Shown here: positions 45,424-53,434 of the stretch, piece after piece | How the letters are laid out: each line of letters starts with the position of its first letter | Position numbering within the stretch: the stretch's first letter is position 1 | Origin: an uncultured Peptococcaceae bacterium | GTDB taxonomy: Bacteria; Bacillota; Peptococcia; Peptococcales; Peptococcaceae | NCBI GenBank assembly: GCA_900552455.1 | Contig: URZX01000012.1 | Location: 1 to 64,000, forward strand | DNA length: 64,000 nucleotides | Reading direction: 5' to 3' | The notes under the pieces: model-generated | Databases searched by the model: none | Told to the model about the DNA's origin: nothing | The model's input: the letters and a program-made list of their open reading frames with translations, nothing else | Made by a program: the position numbers and the translations under genes

Positions 45424-46286
45424 CAGTTATACCTCCTTTTCTCCAGCGACTGCACCGTCAGAAACAGAAAAACGACGATGACTGAGAGAAAATAAACCAG
45501 CGCCGTCAGATCGAACACGCCGTTGACAAAGGTGTTCAGCCGCCCAAACAGCGAAAGCGTCTTCATGATCTTCGGCAGCAGTCCTTCAAACGCCATCGCG
45601 TCGGCGACGTAAACGATGCAGCAGAGCGCCATCAGCACCAGCCAGACAGCATAGCCAAGATGCACATTTTTCGTCAGCCAGCGCGCGAGAAATCCCAGCG
45701 CAAGGATCAGCACACAGAGCGCAATGAGCGTGCCGACAGCTGTCTGCGACACATATTCCGACAGGCTCACGCTATAGTAATTGAACAATATCACCGCCAC
45801 GCCAAGACCCGCCGCCATGCCCTGGTTTTCTGTGAGCTAGGAAAGAAAAACGCCCACAGCGATCAGCGCTGCGCCCATGACAAAATAGGCAAAGATCGAG
45901 CCATAGCTCACCGGCAGATAGACCTCGCCAAAGCAGGAGAAGATCAGCGGATACACCGCGATCACCGCCAGCGGCACAAGGAAAACGACGAGCAGCGCCG
46001 CGTATTTTCCAAGCACCACATCCGTCGTCGAGATTGGCAGCGCATAAAGCAGCTGATCCGTTTTCTGCCGCCGTTCCTCAGCGATCACGCGCATTGTTAA
46101 GAGCGGCACAATGACCACGAAAATAATTCCGGCAAAACTCAGCACGTATTCAAAATTGCTCACCGCCGCCTGCAGATTGTAGGCCAGCGCGCCCAGCCCC
46201 ACGACGACCAGCAAAAATGCGCCGAAAACGTACGCCGTGAAAGAATGGAAGAGCGCGCGCAGCTCATGCTTAAAGATCGCCAGCAT
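45423..46286 (-). pseudogene. ABC export permease (GldF-like) interrupted by an in-frame UAG
   Basis: One frame from 46286 to 45423 encodes a six-helix ABC permease of the GldF/ABC-2 type (MLAIFKHELRALFHSFTAYV..., RVIAEERRQKTDQLLYALP). It is broken only by TAG at 45837-45839. The surrounding residues VFLS-stop-LTENQ match the family motif (I/F)SSLTENQ, so the stop replaces a conserved Ser and needs only TCG to TAG. Without readthrough, the product is 149 residues and the rest (131 codons from 45818) has no own ribosome site. It overlaps the ATPase gene by 17 nt. Confidence 0.8.
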
Positions 46287-47082
46287 CGTCCGTCACCTCC
46301 GTTTCTGTGTCCGTATCCGTGAGCTCGAGGAAAACATCCTCCAGGCTCGCTTTGTTCAAGCGTAGCTCCAGGATCGCCAGCCTGCGTTCCGCAAACGCAA
46401 AGAACACCTCGCGCGCAGTCGCGTAGAGATCTTCCTGCGCCGCGCGCAGTCTGAGATGTGTGAAGCCATCCGTACCCACCAGCGGCAGCACCTCTGCCAG
46501 CGTTTTCACGCCAGCGAGCGCTTTTCGCGCAGCATTCAGCGATACATCCGTCGTCAGCGAAAGCTCGCCAGTCGCTGCCAGCCGCTCTTCCAGTTTCGTC
46601 GGCGTGTCAAACGCGACAAGTCGGCCGTGGGCGATGATGAGGATCTTGTCGCAGATCGCCTGCACTTCCGAGAGAATGTGCGAGCTCAGAATGACCGTGT
46701 GCGACTGGCCCAGGCTGCGGATCAGGTCGCGGATCTCGATGATCTGGATCGGGTCCAGCCCCACCGTCGGCTCGTCGAGAATGATCACCCGCGGCTCACC
46801 CAGAAGCGCCTGAGCGATGCCGGCGCGCTGCCGGTAGCCCTTCGAAAGATCGCCGATGCGCCGCTTCGCGGCGTCCGGTTCCTCGAACACATCATGGCCG
46901 CCGATCGTGACACTGCCAGCCGTCGCCGACAGACAGCCCGTCATGATGTTCATCGTCGTCGATTTTCCGGCGCCGTTTGGTCCGAGAAAACCATAGACCT
47001 GGCCTTCTTCGATCTCAAACGACAGATCGTCCAGCGCCAGGACCTCGCCATATTTTTTCGTCAAATGTTCCACTTTGATCAT
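46270..47082 (-). CDS. ABC transporter ATPase with missing helical domain and Q-loop
   Basis: A 270-residue ATPase, about 50 residues shorter than GldA-type relatives. Walker A GPNGAGKST is at 34-42, the signature LSKGYRQR at 79-86, Walker B VIILDEPTVGLDP at 99-111, and the switch His lies in ILSSHILSEV. Only 38 residues separate Walker A Lys from the signature, where about 90 are expected. Residues AAKRRIG run straight into DLSKGYRQR, so the helical subdomain and Q-loop that contact the permease are gone. The frame is kept, pointing to an in-frame deletion. The ATG at 47082 has an AAGGAGG site; an extension to 47136 is rejected. Confidence 0.8.
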   Translation of the reverse strand: MIKVEHLTKKYGEVLALDDLSFEIEEGQVYGFLGPNGAGKSTTMNIMTGCLSATAGSVTIGGHDVFEEPDAAKRRIGDLSKGYRQRAGIAQALLGEPRVIILDEPTVGLDPIQIIEIRDLIRSLGQSHTVILSSHILSEVQAICDKILIIAHGRLVAFDTPTKLEERLAATGELSLTTDVSLNAARKALAGVKTLAEVLPLVGTDGFTHLRLRAAQEDLYATAREVFFAFAERRLAILELRLNKASLEDVFLELTDTDTETEVTDDAGDL

Positions 47083-47198
47083 GGGGACACCTCCTTGACT
47101 TTCGTGCGGCCAGGATCGTTCCAGACCGCTCTCCATCCAGTATAGATTCCCAGACTAAAGCGACACTAAGACGCATGTGGAGAAAATGTGCAGAAAAA

Positions 47199-47228
47199 AG
47201 CGCGTCCATCGTTTTCGATGAACGCGCT
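47199..47228 (-). terminator. Orphan minus-strand terminator upstream of the ABC operon
   Basis: Arms AGCGCGT-CATCG and CGATG-ACGCGCT with a single mismatch, and six U in the minus direction (47194-47199). No minus-strand gene ends here. It could end an antisense transcript to the peptide unit at 47242-47469, or block readthrough into the ABC operon. Confidence 0.5.
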
Positions 47229-47241
47229 GTGTGTAACGCCA

Positions 47242-47270
47242 TTGTGTATCCCTCGTGGGTATGCTATACT
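47242..47270 (+). promoter_or_regulatory. Promoter of the 27-residue peptide gene
   Basis: TTGTGT (47242-47247), a 17-bp spacer and TATACT (47265-47270) with an extended TG (TGCTATACT). Confidence 0.75.
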
Positions 47271-47323
47271 TCTTCTGTCAACGCCTTTTTGCTGAATTCT
47301 GTTGGCAGAAAGGAGGAATTCCA

Positions 47324-47407
47324 ATGGCTTTTTCCGGATTCGTAGGGACTGTCATGGCAAGCGTTATCGCCTATATCGTTTGCAAGTGGTTAGACAGCAT
47401 CCTGTGA
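47324..47407 (+). CDS. 27-residue hydrophobic peptide in its own transcription unit
   Basis: An ATG with a perfect AAAGGAGG site opens a 27-codon frame: one membrane helix (about 3-20) ending in a CKWLD segment, then a stop at 47405. A good promoter lies 54 nt upstream and a terminator 28 nt downstream, so a transcript of about 190 nt is expected. Size, hydrophobicity and isolation resemble type I toxins, but similar KWLD-ending membrane peptides occur in many Bacillota without known function. No antisense promoter was clearly found. Confidence 0.6.
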   Translation: MAFSGFVGTVMASVIAYIVCKWLDSIL

Positions 47408-47434
47408 CCGTTGACCAGCCCAACCAAAATAAAG

Positions 47435-47469
47435 AGACGTGAGCTTAGCGAAGTTGCTCACGTCTTTTC
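47435..47469 (+). terminator. Terminator of the 27-residue peptide gene
   Basis: Arms AGACGTGAGC (47435-47444) and GCTCACGTCT (47456-47465), followed by TTTCTTTT. A weak U-tail exists on the other strand and may serve the nucleoid-associated protein gene. Confidence 0.8.
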
Positions 47470-47557
47470 TTTTGGATTCCAATGTATCCGAATTCTTTTG
47501 CCTGTCTTAACTATAACATTTTCCGCCAGTCAATACAAGCGCCTTTTTCGCCTGGAA

Positions 47558-48565
47558 TCACTTGCTCGTCAAATGCTCGATGCCGCGGATCGTGATCGTT
47601 GTGGTGCCGTCCTGCTCCATGCGGATCTCCACGCGCTCCGGATCCTCGTACCACTCCGCCGGCAGCGTAAGGCTCACATCGCCGTCGGCGACGAGCTTAT
47701 AAGTCGTCGCCTGCTTCGCCGCAAACTCGCGCTCGAGCACGAGATTTTCCGGCAGATTCGCGTAGCTGACCTCGCCCATGAAAGCGTTCTGCATCTGGAT
47801 CGAATCCGGGAATGCTTTTTCAGCCAGCGCACGCGTCTCAACAATGTCGCTCTCGTGGGCATTTTCCGCGAGAAAATGCTTGGCACGAGCCAGCGCCTCC
47901 ACGCCGTCCTGCGAATAATCGTCCGCCACCGCCAGCGTCATCTGACGAATGTGGCGATAGCTCTCTCGGCTCGAGGGCTCCACGATCAGCCCGAGGACGA
48001 TCTCCTCAAAAATACGCACCGTTTCCTTGTCGTGCTTGAGCTTGATATCGCAAAGACGCACGCCGAAATCCTCAAGATTGACAAAAGCGTAGCCCTTCAC
48101 GCGCTGCGTCGGCTGCGGCATGATGGAATGATGCAGCGCAATGGACGCAGTGAGATTGCCTGCGTCGTCGCTTTCGACAGCGTGGGTATAGGCGAGCTTG
48201 TCCGCCAGCGCCAGGATCGCCAGATACGGCACGCCGAGTTCAGTAACAAAGCGCGCCAGGATGAGATGATAATTCTCCTGCACCTCCAGCTCTCGCAGCT
48301 CACTGAAGAAAAGCCCCGCCAGCCACTGCGAAAAATCCACGAGGTTTTCGCCGCCCTGCGCAAATTCGCGCACACGCCGCGGCACCGGACTGTTCTCCGC
48401 AAACTGCGCGTGGCTCGCCGCCGGGTCTGCGAGCCCACGCTCGATGTGGTGGCTGATGTATTCCGTCATCACAACATTGTGCGGATTCAGCGGATGCGCC
48501 GATAGCACCTCCTGCACACCGATGGCGTCGAACACATGGAGGATCGCTTCAGAAATCTGTATCAT
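47558..48565 (-). CDS. Nucleoid-associated protein (NA37/YejK-like)
   Basis: A 335-residue protein of the 37-kDa nucleoid-associated family. It opens with ISEAILHVFDAIGVQEVLS and ends with a beta-rich region (RVEIRMEQDGTTTITIRGIEHL). E. coli YejK binds DNA and also interacts with topoisomerases; the role in Bacillota is unknown. The ATG at 48565 has an AAGAAGG site; the frame extension to 48634 has none. Monocistronic. Confidence 0.82.
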   Translation of the reverse strand: MIQISEAILHVFDAIGVQEVLSAHPLNPHNVVMTEYISHHIERGLADPAASHAQFAENSPVPRRVREFAQGGENLVDFSQWLAGLFFSELRELEVQENYHLILARFVTELGVPYLAILALADKLAYTHAVESDDAGNLTASIALHHSIMPQPTQRVKGYAFVNLEDFGVRLCDIKLKHDKETVRIFEEIVLGLIVEPSSRESYRHIRQMTLAVADDYSQDGVEALARAKHFLAENAHESDIVETRALAEKAFPDSIQMQNAFMGEVSYANLPENLVLEREFAAKQATTYKLVADGDVSLTLPAEWYEDPERVEIRMEQDGTTTITIRGIEHLTSK

Positions 48566-48672
48566 AAATTGCCTTCTTTCTATAATCACAGTCCCACCAG
48601 TATAACCGAACAGCAGGGCGGGACGCAACCCCATCTATTACAATGTGTTATGCATGACAATTCGATTTAAGG

Positions 48673-48701
48673 TTGCACATTTTGTCATTTCTTCGTAAAA
48701 T
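48673..48701 (+). promoter_or_regulatory. Promoter of brnQ
   Basis: TTGCAC (48673-48678), a 17-bp spacer and TAAAAT (48696-48701), 59 nt before the start codon. No T-box or leucine leader is visible. Confidence 0.6.
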
Positions 48702-48759
48702 AAGTGTTATATTACAGCGGCGATTTTTAACGTCGTATATTAAAGGGGGATTTACTGAA

Positions 48760-50109
48760 ATGAATCGAAAAATGACTGACCTGATCGTGGTCGGGTTCGC
48801 ACTGTTCTCGATGTTCCTCGGGGCCGGCAACCTGATCTTTCCACCATATCTCGGTCTGCACGCCGGCGAAACCTGGCTGCCAGCGCTCATCGGCTTCCTG
48901 CTCACAGGTGTCGGCCTGCCGCTGATGACCGTTTACGCAACGCTGCGTTCCGGTGGTACGATCATGACTCTGGCGCGCTACGTCGGTCGTCCATTCGGCC
49001 GTCTGCTCGGGCTCATCGTCGTGCTCTCCATCGGGCCAATGTTTGCCATCCCACGTACCGCTGCCACCACCTACGAAGTTGGTATCGCAACGATCGTGCC
49101 AAGCGTTCCGATCGAAGTGAGCTCCATCGTATTCTTCGTCATCGTCTGGGCGCTCACCATCAACCGCTCCAAGGTTGTGGACCGTCTCGGCAAATATCTC
49201 ACGCCGTTCCTGCTCCTGACACTCTTCGCCATCGTCGTCGCTGCCGTCATCAATCCGATCGGCACACCTGGCGCAGCCGCTGAACCAGCCTACAATTTCG
49301 CCGGCGGTTTCACCGAAGGGTATCAGACCATGGACGCGCTCGCCGCTTCCATGTTCGCTGGCGTTGCGCTCTCGAACATCGTCGCCCGCGGCTACAACAA
49401 CCGTGAAGAACAGCTCTCCATGAGTATCCGCTGCGGCGTCATCGCAGCCGTGCTGCTCGGTCTCGTTTACTGCGGCCTCACCTACGGCGGCGCAGGCGCG
49501 ACTGGCGCTTTCCCTGCAGACATCGACCGTTCCGCGCTGCTCATCGGCATGACCAGCGGCCTCCTCGGCAGCATCGGCGCATACTGCCTCTCCATCGCCG
49601 TCATCCTCGCCTGCCTGACGACCGCCATCGGCCTCACCGTCACCACCGGCGAATATTTCAACGAACTTTCCGGCGGCAAGCTTTCCTATAAACTCGTCGT
49701 CACCCTCACCGTCATCGCAGCGCTGCTGATCTCCGTGCTCGGCGTTACCACCATCATCAACCTTGCCGTGCCATTCCTCAACATGGTTTATCCAGTGCTC
49801 ATGGCCCTCGTCATCTGCAACTGCCTCGACCGTTTCATTCCAAACAAAAATGCCTACATCGGCGCGCTCATCGGTGCCTTCCTCATCAGCTTCATTGACG
49901 GCCTCTCCGCCGTCGGCAGCCTTGGTATCTCCGCCGACTGGATCGACAGCCTGCTCGAATTCAAAGCCAACCTGCCACTGGCAAGCTTCGGCCTCTCCTG
50001 GGTCATCCCAGCCGTCGTGCTCGCCATCGTCTGCTCCTTCATTCCTCGTAAGAAGCAGGATTCCGCAGAGATCGTCTACGAAATCTTCGACGAAGGCAAA
50101 GACGACTGA
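48760..50109 (+). CDS. brnQ: Branched-chain amino acid:cation symporter BrnQ
   Basis: A 449-residue LIVCS-family transporter with about 12 membrane helices that takes up Leu, Ile and Val with Na+ or H+. The first helix contains GFALFSMFLGAGNLIFPP, the family hallmark. FAIPRTAATTYEVG and KTSF-like helix-breaking segments follow. The frame opens at 48673, but the ATG at 48760 has an AAAGGGGGA site after the promoter. Monocistronic, with a terminator. Confidence 0.95.
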   Translation: MNRKMTDLIVVGFALFSMFLGAGNLIFPPYLGLHAGETWLPALIGFLLTGVGLPLMTVYATLRSGGTIMTLARYVGRPFGRLLGLIVVLSIGPMFAIPRTAATTYEVGIATIVPSVPIEVSSIVFFVIVWALTINRSKVVDRLGKYLTPFLLLTLFAIVVAAVINPIGTPGAAAEPAYNFAGGFTEGYQTMDALAASMFAGVALSNIVARGYNNREEQLSMSIRCGVIAAVLLGLVYCGLTYGGAGATGAFPADIDRSALLIGMTSGLLGSIGAYCLSIAVILACLTTAIGLTVTTGEYFNELSGGKLSYKLVVTLTVIAALLISVLGVTTIINLAVPFLNMVYPVLMALVICNCLDRFIPNKNAYIGALIGAFLISFIDGLSAVGSLGISADWIDSLLEFKANLPLASFGLSWVIPAVVLAIVCSFIPRKKQDSAEIVYEIFDEGKDD

Positions 50110-50121
50110 TCACCGATCCTC

Positions 50122-50250
50122 ACAAACAGACGCTCATCGCGAGCGTCTGTTTTTTTCATGCGCAGCCGCCGCGCGCTGCAAATATGTGAGACAAATCCTG
50201 CATTTTCAGCAAAATTGTCTCACATAACCGCCTGCACGTGAGACAATTTC
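50122..50250 (+). repeat. Left copy of a ~128-bp direct repeat flanking the AAA ATPase
   Basis: It comprises the brnQ terminator hairpin, a GC-rich stretch, and the palindromic pair ATGTGAGACAA (50184-50194) / TTGTCTCACAT (50215-50225), followed by GTGAGACAATTT (50238-50249). The right copy at 51529-51657 differs at only about ten positions. Confidence 0.85.
50126..50156 (+). terminator. Terminator of brnQ
   Basis: 10-bp arms ACAGACGCTC (50126-50135) and GAGCGTCTGT (50141-50150), then seven T. Confidence 0.9.
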
Positions 50251-50280
50251 TTGATTTTTGACCAAATTGTCTCATATAAT
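50238..50280 (+). promoter_or_regulatory. Promoter of the AAA ATPase gene overlapped by a TGAGACAA palindrome
   Basis: TTGATT (50251-50256), an 18-bp spacer and TATAAT (50275-50280). The inverted repeat GTGAGACAATTT (50238-50249) / AAATTGTCTCA (50264-50274) brackets the -35 and abuts the -10. A repressor bound here would block the promoter. Confidence 0.6.
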
Positions 50281-50300
50281 AGATGCAAGGAGGTGTCTCT

Positions 50301-51527
50301 ATGTTCATCAAACGCGAACGCTATCTGGCCAAAATCCGTTCCTTCTACGAGGTTGATCTGATCAAAGTGCTGACCGGCGTGCGACGCTGCGGCAAATCCG
50401 TTCTGCTCACTCAAATCGAAGAAGAGATCCTCGCGCAAAACGTTCCGCACGACCACATCATCCGCATCAATTTTGAAGACATTCAATTTGAAAAAATCCG
50501 TACCGCCGAAAAGCTCAATCAGTACGTGCTCGAAAAAATCTGCGACTCTGACAAATACTATATTTTTCTCGACGAGATCCAACACGTCCGCCAATTTGAA
50601 AAAGTCCTCGCTTCGCTGCGCGCCACACAAAACTGTTCCATCTTTATCACCGGCAGCAATTCCAAGCTCCTTTCTGGCAAAATGGGGACGCTCCTCGTTG
50701 GTCGCTGCATTGAATTTCGCATCATGCCATTTTCTTTCAGCGAAGCCTATGAGTATGTAACAACAGCGCACGGCAAAACCATCGCGCCGGATGAATTCAT
50801 TTTTGACTATCTCCGTTGGGGAGGTTTTCCGCAGCGATTCGCCTTTGATCAGGAAAGCGACATCACCCTCTATTTACAGCAAACCTATCAGGGCATCATC
50901 GACAGAGACATCATCACCGACGCCAAACGCACCAACCGCGAAAAGCTGTTGAAGATCGCCAGCTATGTCATGGCGAACTCCGGCAAAGAATTTTCTGCGC
51001 AAAGTATCTGCAACTATTTCGAGCGTCAAAACAACGATCCCATCGACAAAGCCTCGGTCTATCGCTATCTCGACCGCATGGAAAAAGCCTGTCTGATCAA
51101 CCGCGTCAAGCGCTTCGACATTGTCGGCAAGCGCCAGCTCTCCTACATTGAAAAGCAATACGCCGTTGATACCGGATTTCGCATGATCAATACCAATTTC
51201 ACACGCTACGACAACACGTTTTTTCTCGAAAATATCGTCTACAACGAATTGTTTTCCCGTGGCTATCAAATATTTGTCGGCAAAACCCAGCGCGGCGAGA
51301 TCGATTTTCTAGTGCTCGACGGCAGAAAGAAATGTTTTGTCCAGGTCGCCTACTATCTTCACTCAGACGAAACGATCCAGCGAGAATTTGGCGCCTTTCA
51401 CAATATCACCGATGCATCGCCAAAATATGTACTGTCGTTGGATCGCATGGATTTCTCACACGACGGAATTGGTCATATCAATATCGTCGATTTTCTTCTC
51501 AATAAACAACAGCTATCGTTAACGTGA
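50301..51527 (+). CDS. AAA-family ATPase with DUF4143-type C-terminal domain
   Basis: A 408-residue protein of a widespread bacterial and archaeal family. The N-terminal AAA domain has Walker A GVRRCGKSVLL (about 30-40), Walker B YIFLDEIQ, and sensor-type FITGSNSKLLSG. A winged-helix part follows. The C-terminal DUF4143 domain, with GEIDFLV and FVQVAYY, resembles a PD-(D/E)xK nuclease fold. The function is unsettled, and mobile-element or host-defence roles are suggested for relatives. The ATG at 50301 has an AAGGAGG site. It is more AT-rich than its neighbours and lies between direct repeats, which suggests transfer. Confidence 0.85.
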   Translation: MFIKRERYLAKIRSFYEVDLIKVLTGVRRCGKSVLLTQIEEEILAQNVPHDHIIRINFEDIQFEKIRTAEKLNQYVLEKICDSDKYYIFLDEIQHVRQFEKVLASLRATQNCSIFITGSNSKLLSGKMGTLLVGRCIEFRIMPFSFSEAYEYVTTAHGKTIAPDEFIFDYLRWGGFPQRFAFDQESDITLYLQQTYQGIIDRDIITDAKRTNREKLLKIASYVMANSGKEFSAQSICNYFERQNNDPIDKASVYRYLDRMEKACLINRVKRFDIVGKRQLSYIEKQYAVDTGFRMINTNFTRYDNTFFLENIVYNELFSRGYQIFVGKTQRGEIDFLVLDGRKKCFVQVAYYLHSDETIQREFGAFHNITDASPKYVLSLDRMDFSHDGIGHINIVDFLLNKQQLSLT

Positions 51528-51528
51528 C

Positions 51529-51657
51529 AGCAAAACAGACGCTCACCGCGAGCGTCTGTTTTTTATGCGCAGACGCCGCTCGCTACAAATATGTGAGACA
51601 AATCCTGCATTTTCAGCAAAATTGTCTCACATAACCACCTGCATGTGAGACAATTTT
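51529..51657 (+). repeat. Right copy of the ~128-bp direct repeat
   Basis: It repeats the terminator arms (ACAGACGCTC 51534-51543 / GAGCGTCTGT 51549-51558), the 11-bp pair ATGTGAGACAA (51591-51601) / TTGTCTCACAT (51622-51632) and GTGAGACAATTT (51645-51656). Homology ends there, so this copy lacks the promoter half found on the left. It occupies most of the 314-bp gap before the PPK2 gene. The rest contains a GCTTG-CC-GCAAGC hairpin and the PPK2 promoter region. Confidence 0.85.
51534..51564 (+). terminator. Terminator of the AAA ATPase gene
   Basis: Same hairpin as after brnQ (10-bp arms), then six T, 7 nt after the stop codon. Confidence 0.9.
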
Positions 51658-51841
51658 TTCGCCGCTTGCCGCAAGCGTGCGCGCCATCAAATTTTCTTAT
51701 TCCATTGCACACGCCTATTCGTCAGACTTTACATAAATTTTTCACTTTTGTTTACATTTCCTCTGATTTAACGCCAGCGCCTATGATATAATGAAAGCAA
51801 GACGTTGTTTCTTTAAGCACGTGAAAAGGGAATGATATATT

Positions 51842-53428
51842 ATGTTAAAGAAAATGAAATTTTCCAAAGACGATCCACTGCTGCAAATGAAAACGTCAGA
51901 ACTCGGCAGTCAGCTTGGTGCGCTGCAGCGCGAGATGAAGGACACCGACCTCAGTCTCCTGATCATCCTCTCCGGCTGGGAGGCGACGGGCAAAGGCCAG
52001 ATCCTCAACGATCTCGTGCGCGAGCTGGACCCACGCTACTACCACCTGACTCAATTCGACGACGCCACCGACGTCGACAAGAAGCACCCAATGCTCTGGC
52101 GCTTCTTCCAGGCCTTCCCGATCCACGGCCGCATGGGCATTTTCGACCACAGCATCTATCGCGAGCTGATGCGTCATCCGGATTATTCCGAGATGGAATT
52201 TATGCACGCCGTCCGCGATATCCGTTTCACCGAGCGCCTGCTCACCAACGACGGCTGTCTGGTCGTGAAATTTTTCCTGGATCAGAGCGAAAAACAAATG
52301 GAAGACGCCCTCGACGCCATGGCCAAAGACAAAAGCCGCAGCTTCCTGCTGGAGGATTTTGACCACTATCAGCTGAAGCACTACGACAAATTCAACAAGC
52401 ATTTTGAACGCATCATCAACAACACGACCTCGCTCTCCTGCCCTTGGCGCGTGATCGACGCATCGGACAAAAAACTCGCGTCCAAGCAGATTCTCGCCAC
52501 GCTGATTCGCTGCCTGCAGTGGCATCTCGACAAACCACCGGCCACTTGCGCCGAACCGCTGCCGCCAGTCGTTTACGATCCGCTGGCCAATGTCGATCTC
52601 AAGAAAACCCTGCCGGAAGCAGAATACCGCGCCAAGCTGCGCCCGCTGCAAAAAGAAGCCGCTGACCTGCTCTACCAGCTCTATCTGCACAGGATCCCGG
52701 CGATCGTCGTTTTCGAAGGCACCGACGCATCCGGCAAGGGCGGCTGCATCAAACGTCTGACCCGACTCATGGATCCGCGCAGCTACAGCGTTGCCACCAC
52801 CGCAGCGCCAACGAAAAACGAACTCGCCCATCACTATCTCTGGCGCTTCTACCAAACCTTCCCAACGCCTGGCCATCTCACCATCTACGACCGCAGCTGG
52901 TACGGCCGCGTCATGGTTGAGCGCATCGAAGGCTTCGCTTCGACACAGCGCTGGCAGGATGCCTACGACGAGATCAACGAAATGGAAGCAACCCTTATCG
53001 AAGACGGCTACATCCTGCTGAAATTCCTGCTCATCATCGACAAGGAAGAGCAGCTCAAGCGTTTCAAAGACCGCGAAAACACCCCGGAAAAACACTACAA
53101 GATCACCGACGAAGACTGGCGCAACCACGACAAATTCGACGACTACGTCGAAGCCATGAACGACATGATCGTGCGCACCTCCACAAGCGTCGCGCCATGG
53201 GTCGTCATGCCGAGCATGGACAAGCGCTACGCCCGCGTGCATGTGCTGGAGCATTTTATTGACGCGGCGCGCAAAGCCTTTGAAAAACGCGGCATCGACA
53301 TCGACGTGCCACGCGCCATCGAAGAGATTGAAAAGAAAGATCTCAAAGCAGAAGACAAGAGCGAAAAACCAAAATCTGACAAAAATAAAGCTAAGGATAA
53401 CAAACCAAAAGAAGAGCAAAAGGGGTAA
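51842..53428 (+). CDS. Two-domain PPK2: polyphosphate:AMP phosphotransferase type
   Basis: A 528-residue fusion of two PPK2 kinase domains. Domain 1 has the Walker A variant GWEATGKG (45-52). Domain 2 has GTDASGKGG (293-301) and YDRSWYGR (349-356), and only the second looks fully canonical. Two-domain enzymes (class II, PAP type) use polyphosphate to phosphorylate AMP to ADP. The last 30 residues are Lys/Glu-rich and probably disordered. A TATAAT -10 at 51787-51792 precedes the gene, with a weak -35. The next gene begins 6 nt downstream. Confidence 0.93.
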   Translation: MLKKMKFSKDDPLLQMKTSELGSQLGALQREMKDTDLSLLIILSGWEATGKGQILNDLVRELDPRYYHLTQFDDATDVDKKHPMLWRFFQAFPIHGRMGIFDHSIYRELMRHPDYSEMEFMHAVRDIRFTERLLTNDGCLVVKFFLDQSEKQMEDALDAMAKDKSRSFLLEDFDHYQLKHYDKFNKHFERIINNTTSLSCPWRVIDASDKKLASKQILATLIRCLQWHLDKPPATCAEPLPPVVYDPLANVDLKKTLPEAEYRAKLRPLQKEAADLLYQLYLHRIPAIVVFEGTDASGKGGCIKRLTRLMDPRSYSVATTAAPTKNELAHHYLWRFYQTFPTPGHLTIYDRSWYGRVMVERIEGFASTQRWQDAYDEINEMEATLIEDGYILLKFLLIIDKEEQLKRFKDRENTPEKHYKITDEDWRNHDKFDDYVEAMNDMIVRTSTSVAPWVVMPSMDKRYARVHVLEHFIDAARKAFEKRGIDIDVPRAIEEIEKKDLKAEDKSEKPKSDKNKAKDNKPKEEQKG

Positions 53429-53434
53429 TCCACC

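Noticed and set aside
45837..45839. UAG as a pyrrolysine codon
   Set aside because: The position is a conserved Ser in the family motif, no PYLIS-like context or pyl gene is visible, and the neighbouring genes are damaged too. Decay is simpler, although the genome was not searched.
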